A stretch of DNA of 10,565 nt from JAWLFY01 sp964462125. GTDB lineage: Bacteria > Planctomycetota > Planctomycetia > Pirellulales > Pirellulaceae. The DNA lies in the NCBI GenBank assembly GCA_964462125.1, contig CAYWXT010000202.1, positions 1 to 10,565 on the forward strand, given 5' to 3'. Positions within the stretch are counted from its first letter, which is position 1. Every line of letters begins with the position of its first letter. Positions 1 through 6,243 of this stretch are shown here, in pieces. The notes beneath the pieces are model-generated. The model ran no database searches. It had not been told where the DNA came from and worked only from the letters and a program-made list of their open reading frames with translations. A program made the translations under genes and the position numbers.

Positions 1-9
1 AAACAGGGC

Positions 10-555
10 CTAGACGATAATAAGTACTGCCAAAAAAGCTCTACGAACAACGCGAACCGAAGGTGACATTACGAACCAGTCTGTCTTCCACATGGCGAAA
101 AGAGCCAGCAGAATTCCCGCGTCGATTGCGAGCATCCATCGGATGTCCATGCCTCCAAGGCAGGGACAGGATGTCACGCCACGCAAAGACTGAATAGATA
201 AATACACTGCATAAGTCGCGAACGTGATCGCCATGAGGCCGGCGGTGGAACGATGTCGGGGAAGAGCTACACGCAAACCGCCGATTGTCAGCTCCCACAC
301 GCACAGAGTCACGACGAACAACAACGAGAACTGCTGAAAAGCGACGAACGGCGACAATGACAGGGTCAGGTAAAGCTGATGAACTGCTGCGAGCTTGGGC
401 AACGCACTGATGAACAGCACGCCAGCGATTACCAAGATCGGCAAGGTGCCCAGCCGGTCACGCAGTCGTTCGCAGTGGGATCCAAGTCCTTCGGATGCCA
501 ACGGCGGAGATGTATTGCGGCCAACGGCGAGACTGCCAACGGAATCCACGTTCAT
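10..555 (-). CDS. MauE/DoxX-like redox-associated membrane protein
   Basis: Predicted 181-residue polytopic inner-membrane protein. Hydrophobic segments lie at about residues 38-56, 74-93, 105-123 and 139-156, with a short hydrophobic stretch at the very C-terminus (174-181). A Cys-Pro-Cys-Leu-Gly motif (C130, C132) sits just before the fourth helix. Four helices with a cysteine pair at this place fit the MauE/DoxX-like family, members of which are linked to disulfide or redox chemistry in the periplasm. That family role is established knowledge; the substrate here is unknown. I chose the ATG at 553-555 because AGAGGA lies 9 nt upstream; an in-frame TTG at 577-579 would add 8 residues and has no such site. 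The gene begins 44 nt after the DUF1559 gene stop on the same strand, so the two are probably co-transcribed. The protein ends inside a hydrophobic run, so the C-terminus may be truncated relative to relatives. Confidence 0.72.
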   Translation of the reverse strand: MNVDSVGSLAVGRNTSPPLASEGLGSHCERLRDRLGTLPILVIAGVLFISALPKLAAVHQLYLTLSLSPFVAFQQFSLLFVVTLCVWELTIGGLRVALPRHRSTAGLMAITFATYAVYLSIQSLRGVTSCPCLGGMDIRWMLAIDAGILLALFAMWKTDWFVMSPSVRVVRRAFLAVLIIV

Positions 556-599
556 GGCCTGATTTCCTCTTGTTTTCAAATAGCCTAGCCGAGTCGGCT

Positions 600-1874
600 T
601 TACTGACGGAACTCCCTGGTCTCTCCTCCATCTCGCGTCCCCATCGCTCCCCAGACGCCGTAAGGACTTTCACTGCCGGGCGGGTTCTCCGTATTGCCGC
701 TGTAGACGCTGCTCTGCCGCTGCCCGGCCGATTGTGCGTCGATTGAATCCGTGATGAACTGTACGGAGCCGTCTGCCATCGCCACGTTCACCCCGCCCGT
801 ATGATAACTGCCGGCTGAGAAGATGCCGCCGAACCAGTTCGCATGCGCTCCCAGATCGGGCCGTTCCGCACACGAAGGGGAATTGGGTGGCAACACGGTA
901 TTGAATGCCGAGAAGGTCGGCGCGGCGTCCGCCCAACGCTTGCCCCGTGGCTCCAACCGCGCGGTGCTGGAGTAGAATCGGGGACGATCTGGATCGGGCG
1001 ATTGTGCGCAAATCTGCGGATCCCTCACAATCCCCGCCAACCCCAAGACGACGTTGGATCTTACCTCGCCGCCCCCGCTCGAAACGGCAAGCTCACCCAA
1101 CAACAAAGTATTCGACAGCCCGTCGGCGCAGTCCCGAAACCGGAAGGCGTGCCAATTAGCAAACAGCCCCCGTTTTGTCGAATCATCGTAGCGAACCGGC
1201 GCGATGTCCCCGGAATTGCGCCACTGCGGCCGCCCGAAGGCGCACCCCAGTTCCCGGATTCCGTCCCCCATGCATGCGGCATAGTTGATCGCCCCGCTCT
1301 CACCGCCCCGCGCCGGATCGCTCGGACACCGCAATGGAGCTAAATCGACACTCCAGGGCGGATAGGGATGGGGGGCGGATTCGCCCAAAAAGTTATACCA
1401 GGGCACCGGCCCCATGGCCGGAAACGTCATGTTCCCGACCACCATGCCTTGCGGCGAGGAGATCTGTTCCCACAACGGTTGCTGTTCCAAAAATGGCAGG
1501 ATCGCGACCGCGTAACTGAGCCGGTGGTGGTTCGAAGCATCGTCGGGCACCGTCCGGATGCCTCCACGCTCCGCCGTTCCACCACCATGCATCGGCAACT
1601 GCTGGTACGCAGCCTCGTAGCCATGGACCGCCAATGCCAGCTGCTTCAACCGGTTGGAACACTGCGACCGCCGCATCGCCTCGCGCGCATTTTGAACCGC
1701 CGGAAGCAGAATCGCCATCAAGAGGCTGACGATCGAGATCACCACGAGCAATTCAATCAGGGTCATCCCGCGCCGGCGTCGTTTAGTGTGCGCGGAAGTT
1801 GCACGACCCTGTCGCACACAGAAGCCTTGCTGCGTGTGGATCAGATGGAGATTGCGTGGGATGAGTCCGCTCAT
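600..1874 (-). CDS. DUF1559 family prepilin-like protein (type IV pilin N-terminal motif)
   Basis: Predicted 424-residue protein from the ATG at 1872-1874. After a basic leader ending in four Arg and Gly, the sequence reads M-T-L-I-E-L-L-V-V-I, the class III (type IV pilin) signal with the cut after Gly and Glu at mature position 5. A hydrophobic N-terminal helix follows, then L-L-P-A-V-Q-x-A-R-E-A. The C-terminal part has the DUF1559 signature: H-T-G-G-V-N-V-A-M-A-D-G-S-V-Q-F, then S-P-Y-G-V-W-G-A-M-G-T-R-D-G-G-E. This combination is typical of the large planctomycete family, probably surface or pseudopilus proteins processed by prepilin peptidase; the precise function is unknown. An ATG at 1938-1940 is in frame, but it overlaps the predicted -10 box, so I reject it. 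The GTG at 1815-1817, with AAGG 7 nt upstream, is a plausible alternative that would give a shorter leader of about 17 residues. The MauE-like gene follows closely. Confidence 0.9.
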   Translation of the reverse strand: MSGLIPRNLHLIHTQQGFCVRQGRATSAHTKRRRRGMTLIELLVVISIVSLLMAILLPAVQNAREAMRRSQCSNRLKQLALAVHGYEAAYQQLPMHGGGTAERGGIRTVPDDASNHHRLSYAVAILPFLEQQPLWEQISSPQGMVVGNMTFPAMGPVPWYNFLGESAPHPYPPWSVDLAPLRCPSDPARGGESGAINYAACMGDGIRELGCAFGRPQWRNSGDIAPVRYDDSTKRGLFANWHAFRFRDCADGLSNTLLLGELAVSSGGGEVRSNVVLGLAGIVRDPQICAQSPDPDRPRFYSSTARLEPRGKRWADAAPTFSAFNTVLPPNSPSCAERPDLGAHANWFGGIFSAGSYHTGGVNVAMADGSVQFITDSIDAQSAGQRQSSVYSGNTENPPGSESPYGVWGAMGTRDGGETREFRQ

Positions 1875-1938
1875 GATCCGCCCCCGAAGTGGTCGCGGCG
1901 GCGCCAGCCGATAAGTGGCTTCGGCGGCGGCGCCGCGC

Positions 1939-1968
1939 ATCCTATGCCCCCCCCCCCCACGCTGTCAA
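1939..1968 (-). promoter_or_regulatory. Candidate sigma70 promoter with G12 homopolymer spacer
   Basis: On the minus strand a consensus -35 box TTGACA (1963-1968) is followed by an 18-bp spacer and a -10-like TAGGAT (1939-1944, four of six matches). The spacer is GCGT, then 12 consecutive G, then CA. Transcription would start near 1932, upstream of the DUF1559 start at 1874. Spacer length is one above the 17-bp optimum, so loss of one G should strengthen the promoter and gains should weaken it. The boxes and tract are seen directly; promoter activity is inferred. Confidence 0.5.
1947..1958. repeat. 12-bp poly-C/poly-G tract
   Basis: Twelve uninterrupted C on the plus strand, located between the divergent DUF1559 and glycosyltransferase genes, inside the candidate promoter spacer. 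Such tracts are prone to slipped-strand length change during replication and also to sequencing error. Confidence 0.95.
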
Positions 1969-2048
1969 CTGGAAAATTCGAAAAACTTGTCCGAGGCTGA
2001 GCTGTGCGAATCGGCAAACGGCGGTCCCGTTGACCGAGTGAGTTCTGC

Positions 2049-2054
2049 TACGAT
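2049..2054 (+). promoter_or_regulatory. Weak candidate extended -10 for the glycosyltransferase gene
   Basis: TACGAT preceded by TGC makes an extended -10 form (TGnTAnnnT) about 60 nt upstream of the glycosyltransferase start. The nearest TTGACC (2030-2035) is only 13 bp away, too close for a standard -35 box, so support is weak. Confidence 0.22.
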
Positions 2055-2116
2055 GACGAACACCTTGGATGTTGATCGTCATCGTTGGCGCGGCCGAGCT
2101 TGCGGAGGTGCAGGAG

Positions 2117-3991
2117 ATGAGTGGTGGGAAGCGAATGGGGCATCGCTCCGCAATCGTCGCGCTGATCGCACTGCACGTGTTTTTGGTCGCTGGCTGCGCG
2201 CTCCGTTACGGTGTCGCTTGGACCGAAGGGGGACTGCTTCCCACGGGCGTCTATGATTGGAACTACGGCCGCTTTGATGTGTTTCGTGTCAGTCCGCCAC
2301 TGGTGCGGATGTGGGCCGCATTACCGGCGCTGACGCTGGACCCGGCGATTCCGTTTCGCGGTGCCTCGCATGACCCACGCGACCGCGCCGAACGCGATCT
2401 GGCGCGGACGATCTTTCGAGAAATGCCCGATGAGGCTCACCTCTGGCTCAAACTCGGGCGTCTGTTCTGCTTGCCATTCGTGATCGCTGGGGCTTGGTTC
2501 ACCGCGCGGTGGGCGGAGCAACTTTATGGTAAAGCGGCCGCGGTCGGCGCTGCGCTGCTGTGGTGCTTTTCTCCCAGCTTGATCGGTTCCGGGGGTCTGA
2601 TCAGCGGTGATGCTCAGGCGGCTAGCATGGGTGTGATCACGCTGTATCTGTTTCGGTCTTGGATTCTCCGCCCTTCCTTTTCGTCTGCCTATCTGTTGGG
2701 GCTAGTCGCTGGGCTGACGATGTTGACCAAGAGCAGCTGGTTGATCCTGCTTGTGCTGTTGCCGGCGCTGTGGGTGTTGATTCGGGCGATTCAGTGGTGG
2801 AAAGGAGAGGGGGCCCATGATGAGGCCGAAGTGCACGCTTTTCGTGGCCGGTCTCGTTTGCGTTGGGGCGACAGGCTGGCAGTTTGTGCGACAGGGGGGA
2901 AAGAATTAGGATTGTTGGTGTTTGCGATGGTTTTGTCGCTGCTTGTCGTGAATTTGATTTATGGATTTGGCGGCAGCTTTCGGCGCTTGGATAACTATGA
3001 TTTCATCAGCCGCGCTCTCGGGGGCGCGGAGGATTGGCAGCGGCGGGACTGGAACGGGAACCGGTTTCAAGGGACGCTGCTCGGCCGGCTCCCTGTGCCG
3101 TTGCCGGAGCAATTGGTGATCGGTGTCGATCTGCAAAAGTGGGACTTCGATCGAGAGCGGTGGTCCTATTTTCGCGGCGAGTGGCGAACGCAAGGTTGGT
3201 GGTATTACTATGTCTATGGAATGGCGGTCAAGGTTCCACTGGGGTATTGGCTGTTGTTCTCGCTGGCACTCCTCGGCATGATCCTCCGGCAATCCTGGCG
3301 GGCGCCGTGGCACGAGGAGTTGCTGTTGTGGGTGCCGCCGCTGCTCATATTGACCGGAGCCAGTTTGGAGACAGGGCTGAACCGGCATTTGCGGTACGTG
3401 TTGCCGGCGTTTCCGTTTTTGATTGTGATTGCGAGTCGGGCGTTTTTGGTGTTCTCCGAGCCGTTGCCGAAAAGTCGCGGCGTCGTTGCGTTCGCGACCG
3501 CCGGGTTGGTCGTAAGCAGTTTGTGGATCTATCCGCACAGCCTCTCCTACTTCAATGAGTCGATCGGTGGGCCGATGCGTGGCGAAGAGCATATGAATGC
3601 GAGCAACTTGGATTGGGGCCAGGACCTGCCTTATCTGCAGCGTTGGCAGGAGGCGAACCCGGACGCCCAGCCGCTATGGGTCGACAACTGGGTGGGCTAC
3701 ATCCGGCCGGACGCGGTGGGCATTGAGTATGCAGGCTCGGTGCCATCACTGCCCAAGAAGGGATCACGGAAATGGCGAACCATTCAGCGCCGCCCCGAAC
3801 CGCGGTTCGAACCGGGATGGTATGCGATCGACCGAGAAAGGTTGCTGAGTCGATCTGGCGAGTACGAATACCTGCGGTCGCTGGAGCCGGCAGCATGGGC
3901 CGGTTATGGATTTCAGATTTTCGAGATCACCCCAGCCCTGGCGGCGGACTTCGAACGGCGGTGGCGCGAGGGGGATGGGGAGGAGGATTAA
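2117..3991 (+). CDS. GT39/ArnT-like integral membrane glycosyltransferase
   Basis: Predicted 624-residue polytopic membrane protein of the GT-C superfold, related to dolichyl-phosphate-mannose protein mannosyltransferases and ArnT. It opens with a membrane helix (about residues 10-28), then a first outer loop containing Y-D-W (46-48) and a P-P-L-V-R-M motif (60-65). In this family that loop holds the catalytic acidic residues. Many hydrophobic segments follow, including the stretch with A-G-L-T-M-L-T-K-S-S-W. R-H-L-R-Y-V-L-P-A-F-P and the C-terminal S-N-L-D-W-G-Q-D (around D499-D503) resemble the planctomycete GT39 group. Such enzymes move a sugar from a polyprenyl-phosphate carrier to protein or lipid on the outer face of the inner membrane; donor and acceptor here are unknown. 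I chose the ATG at 2117 because GGAGG (2104-2108) lies 8 nt upstream; the in-frame ATG at 2069 has no ribosome-binding site. It is transcribed divergently from the DUF1559 gene. Confidence 0.87.
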   Translation: MSGGKRMGHRSAIVALIALHVFLVAGCALRYGVAWTEGGLLPTGVYDWNYGRFDVFRVSPPLVRMWAALPALTLDPAIPFRGASHDPRDRAERDLARTIFREMPDEAHLWLKLGRLFCLPFVIAGAWFTARWAEQLYGKAAAVGAALLWCFSPSLIGSGGLISGDAQAASMGVITLYLFRSWILRPSFSSAYLLGLVAGLTMLTKSSWLILLVLLPALWVLIRAIQWWKGEGAHDEAEVHAFRGRSRLRWGDRLAVCATGGKELGLLVFAMVLSLLVVNLIYGFGGSFRRLDNYDFISRALGGAEDWQRRDWNGNRFQGTLLGRLPVPLPEQLVIGVDLQKWDFDRERWSYFRGEWRTQGWWYYYVYGMAVKVPLGYWLLFSLALLGMILRQSWRAPWHEELLLWVPPLLILTGASLETGLNRHLRYVLPAFPFLIVIASRAFLVFSEPLPKSRGVVAFATAGLVVSSLWIYPHSLSYFNESIGGPMRGEEHMNASNLDWGQDLPYLQRWQEANPDAQPLWVDNWVGYIRPDAVGIEYAGSVPSLPKKGSRKWRTIQRRPEPRFEPGWYAIDRERLLSRSGEYEYLRSLEPAAWAGYGFQIFEITPALAADFERRWREGDGEED

Positions 3992-4027
3992 GGCGTTGTC
4001 CGAAAGCACTGAGCCGATGACGCTGGC

Positions 4028-4048
4028 CCAATGCCATCGCCGCATTGG
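4028..4048. other. 7-bp inverted repeat (hairpin) between glycosyltransferase and sialidase genes
   Basis: CCAATGC (4028-4034) and GCATTGG (4042-4048) are perfect inverted copies around a 7-nt loop, 36 bp after the glycosyltransferase stop. No T-run follows, so it is not a canonical intrinsic terminator. It might attenuate or stabilise the transcript. Confidence 0.35.
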
Positions 4049-4119
4049 AAGGCGGATTGCTATTTCATCAAAAGAATTTACTTACAGCTTATCGCACTAA
4101 CCAGCTTGGTACCGTTGTC

Positions 4120-5283
4120 ATGAAATCGTTATTACTTATTTCGCTGTTGCTGGCACTGCTGTTTCCACTTGCTTCTGCCGCCAGGGCGCAATCGTCCAGT
4201 ATTCAGCCAGACCCGCGATGGGACCGGCAGATCGACGTGCATGCAGGCGAAGATCGCATCGTCACGATCTTCAAAGGGCAAAGCCCTGACAAGCTCGTTT
4301 GCGACACGACCCTTCGGGCGATGCCGGACGACTCCTGGGTGATGGTCATGCTTGGCGGTGGCGACAAGGAACCAGATCCGCGCAACCAGGTATTCCTCAC
4401 CCGAAGCGATGATGAAGGCGAAACCTGGGGTCCGATGCAACCGCTCGACTTTGGCTTTCCCCGCCAAGGCAATACGACGGCGACAGTGCCGACCGAACTG
4501 ATGGTCCATAGCGGTCAGTGCACGCTTTTCTTCGCCACGCATGACGGGAAGTTTGGTGGGTGGAAGGAATGGATGTCCGTCAGCACCGATTGCTGCCATA
4601 GTTGGAGCGAACCCCGACCAGCCCCGGGACGGTTGCACGATCGAACCTTCATCCGCAACCACATCGTCACCCGAGATGGTCGAATCCTGCTCCCATTCCA
4701 GCACTACCTGCAAGGCCCCGGACCGATCAACCCGCGCAATGGGGTGCTGATCAGCGAGGATGGCGGCAAGAGTTGGAGCGAACATGGAAACATTCGCTTG
4801 ACCGACAACGAAAACTATCGGGGCTGGGCTGAGAACAACATCGTTGAACTGGCCGACGGTAAGATCGCGATGATCATCCGCGCCGATCGCTTGGGGGGCG
4901 TGCTGTACTATGCCGAGTCGCGCGACGGGGGTCGAACCTGGCCGGAGTTCGCTCAGCCAACCGAGATCCCGAACCCTGGATCCAAAGCCACCCTCTATCC
5001 GCTCGGCGGCGACGCGGTCGCGCTGCTGCACAATCCGAACCCGCGCCACCGCAGCCCGCTGGCCCTGTGGTACAGTTTCGACGGCATGAAGACCTGGCCC
5101 TACCAACGAGTACTCGTGGCGGAGTCGTCCGATGGTCCCCAGGGCCGTTTGAATTACCCCGACGGCTTCGTCAGCTCCGATCGACAGTGGCTCCACTTTG
5201 CCTTCGATGACAATCGTCACCGTGCCGTCTACGTTGGCGCCCGCTTGCCCGTCACATCCAACACCGCGCCCGTGCGTCCCTAG
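4120..5283 (+). CDS. Secreted sialidase/BNR-repeat family protein
   Basis: Predicted 387-residue exported protein. Residues 1-23 form a signal peptide: a Lys, a Leu-rich core and an A-R-A cleavage site before Gln24. The mature part carries five Asp-box motifs (S-x-D-x-G-x-T-W) at about 96-103, 155-162, 212-219, 267-274 and 319-326, the hallmark of six-bladed sialidase-type beta-propellers. The second box (S-T-D-C-C-H-S-W) is degenerate and holds adjacent cysteines. A Y/F-R-I-P motif is not obvious; L-R-A-M-P near residue 68 may take its place. This fits planctomycete exo-alpha-sialidase-like proteins, but true sialic acid cleavage is unproven and another glycan may be the target. The ATG at 4120 is chosen because the signal peptide starts there; no strong ribosome-binding site is visible. 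An in-frame TTG at 4045 would place 25 polar residues before the signal. The gene follows the glycosyltransferase by 128 bp on the same strand, so co-transcription is possible. Confidence 0.85.
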   Translation: MKSLLLISLLLALLFPLASAARAQSSSIQPDPRWDRQIDVHAGEDRIVTIFKGQSPDKLVCDTTLRAMPDDSWVMVMLGGGDKEPDPRNQVFLTRSDDEGETWGPMQPLDFGFPRQGNTTATVPTELMVHSGQCTLFFATHDGKFGGWKEWMSVSTDCCHSWSEPRPAPGRLHDRTFIRNHIVTRDGRILLPFQHYLQGPGPINPRNGVLISEDGGKSWSEHGNIRLTDNENYRGWAENNIVELADGKIAMIIRADRLGGVLYYAESRDGGRTWPEFAQPTEIPNPGSKATLYPLGGDAVALLHNPNPRHRSPLALWYSFDGMKTWPYQRVLVAESSDGPQGRLNYPDGFVSSDRQWLHFAFDDNRHRAVYVGARLPVTSNTAPVRP

Positions 5284-5309
5284 GCTGCGGTAGCGTCACT
5301 CGCATCGAG

Positions 5310-5338
5310 TTGACCCACCGATTGACGTCGGTTGTAAA
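5310..5338 (+). promoter_or_regulatory. Candidate promoter of the ECF sigma gene
   Basis: TTGACC (5310-5315, five of six matches to the -35 consensus) lies 17 bp before TGTAAA (5333-5338, four of six matches to the -10). It sits in the 148-bp gap after the sialidase gene and would give a leader of about 90 nt ahead of the sigma gene. Pattern match only. Confidence 0.35.
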
Positions 5339-5359
5339 CCTTCAACGGGTATGGCCGTT

Positions 5360-5392
5360 GGTTACTCGGGGTGCGCCCCACCGGTTACCCGG
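5360..5392 (+). repeat. Tandem GGTTAC(T/C)CGG direct repeat in the sigma gene leader
   Basis: GGTTACTCGG (5360-5369) and GGTTACCCGG (5383-5392) differ at one base and are 23 bp apart. A small hairpin CAACGG/CCGTTG (5343-5348 and 5355-5360) abuts the first copy. The pair could be a protein-binding site in the leader or promoter zone of the ECF sigma gene. Confidence 0.4.
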
Positions 5393-5431
5393 CTTACTTG
5401 AGTTCAACAGCGGGCATCGTAGGCTGATGAA

Positions 5432-6052
5432 GTGAACAACGCGAGAAAAGGCCAATCCTCCGAATCGGGTTCAATCTCCACGACGCTCCTGGACCAAGTC
5501 CGCGCTGAGCGACCGGAGGCGTGGGAGCAGCTGGTCGAGCTCTACAGCCCGCTAATTTACCGCTGGTGTCGCCAGGCGGGTGTGCCGGAGCAGGATGCCG
5601 CCGATTTGCTCCAGGAAGTGTTCACCGCCGTACTGTCCCACTTACCAGAATTCCGCCGGATGGGTCCCGCTGACAGCTTTACTGCCTGGCTAGCAACCAT
5701 CACTCGCAATGAAATTCGGGGCCACTATCGTCGTCGGCAGCAACGCGCCAACGCGAGAGGCGGCACGACCGCTCAACTCGCGATGGCCGCGATTCCGCAG
5801 ACGGCGGGGATCTCAGAAGAAAGCATCAAGCCCGACGCGACCTCGGCAATGTTACTTCGGCAGCGGGTGTTGGAAAGGGTCCGGGTCGAGTTCCGCGAAC
5901 GCACATGGCAGGCGTTCTTGAGGACCGCCGTTGATGGGCAAATGCCCGCACACGTGGCCGAAGACCTGGGAATCAGCGTTGCTGCCGTTTACATGGCGAA
6001 ATCCAGGGTTCTGCGACGGTTTCGCGAGGCGCTCGCGGAACTTGAGGAATGA
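5432..6052 (+). CDS. ECF-type sigma-70 family RNA polymerase sigma factor
   Basis: Predicted 206-residue cytoplasmic sigma factor with only regions 2 and 4, the usual ECF size. Region 2 spans about residues 28-102 and includes D-A-A-D-L-L-Q-E-V-F (55-64), the core-RNAP/-10 recognition signature, and F-T-A-W-L-A-T-I-T-R-N-E-I-R (83-96). A linker of about 40 residues follows. Region 4 (about 145-205) has a helix-turn-helix with H-V-A-E-D-L-G-I-S-V-A-A-V-Y-M-A-K-S-R-V (174-193). The style matches planctomycete ECF factors encoded next to Ser/Thr kinases. The GTG start at 5432 has AGG 8 nt upstream and no ATG fits better. The downstream zinc-finger kinase is the likely regulatory partner; no stand-alone anti-sigma gene is present nearby. 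Target promoters are unknown. Confidence 0.9.
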   Translation: MNNARKGQSSESGSISTTLLDQVRAERPEAWEQLVELYSPLIYRWCRQAGVPEQDAADLLQEVFTAVLSHLPEFRRMGPADSFTAWLATITRNEIRGHYRRRQQRANARGGTTAQLAMAAIPQTAGISEESIKPDATSAMLLRQRVLERVRVEFRERTWQAFLRTAVDGQMPAHVAEDLGISVAAVYMAKSRVLRRFREALAELEE

Positions 6053-6164
6053 GCCGGTATGCAGGGCCGGAGGCGTCGCCATGGCAACCTGACCCAGCTT
6101 GTCGCTTCGTCCGTAAGCGATTGCTGCACCAGAGTTTACAAGCGATTCGAGAAAATTGTTAGGC

Positions 6165-6210
6165 TCGTGCATTAGTACTGGTAGAGACGCGGCTCTCTTT
6201 GTCGTGCATT
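6165..6210 (+). repeat. Direct repeat TCGTGCATT upstream of the kinase gene
   Basis: Two identical 9-bp copies (6165-6173 and 6202-6210) lie 37 bp apart in the 191-bp gap between the sigma and kinase genes. A second small pair, AAGCGATT, occurs at 6115-6122 and 6140-6147. This gap shows no convincing sigma70 promoter, so these may mark an alternative promoter or an operator. Confidence 0.35.
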
Positions 6211-6243
6211 TGTCTACTCCAGGATATTCCTGAGGATGAAGCG

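Noticed and set aside
1368..2000. Plus-strand open frame antisense to the DUF1559 N-terminal region
   Set aside because: Arg/Pro/His-rich shadow translation that runs through the homopolymer and promoter; the minus strand has the pilin signal.
2069..2116. Upstream ATG start for the glycosyltransferase
   Set aside because: No ribosome-binding site, whereas the ATG at 2117 has GGAGG at 8 nt.
2906..3592. Minus-strand open frame (228 codons) inside the glycosyltransferase gene
   Set aside because: It is Gln-, Arg- and Pro-rich low-complexity translation with no motif, opposite a well-supported membrane protein.
4132..5220. Long minus-strand open frame (362 codons) antisense to the sialidase gene
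   Set aside because: The plus strand carries a signal peptide and five Asp boxes, so it is the real gene. The antisense product has no recognisable domain and follows from high-GC codon bias.
5343..5392. Intrinsic terminator after the sialidase gene
   Set aside because: Hairpins are short and none is followed by a T-run, so I list the structures only as leader repeats.
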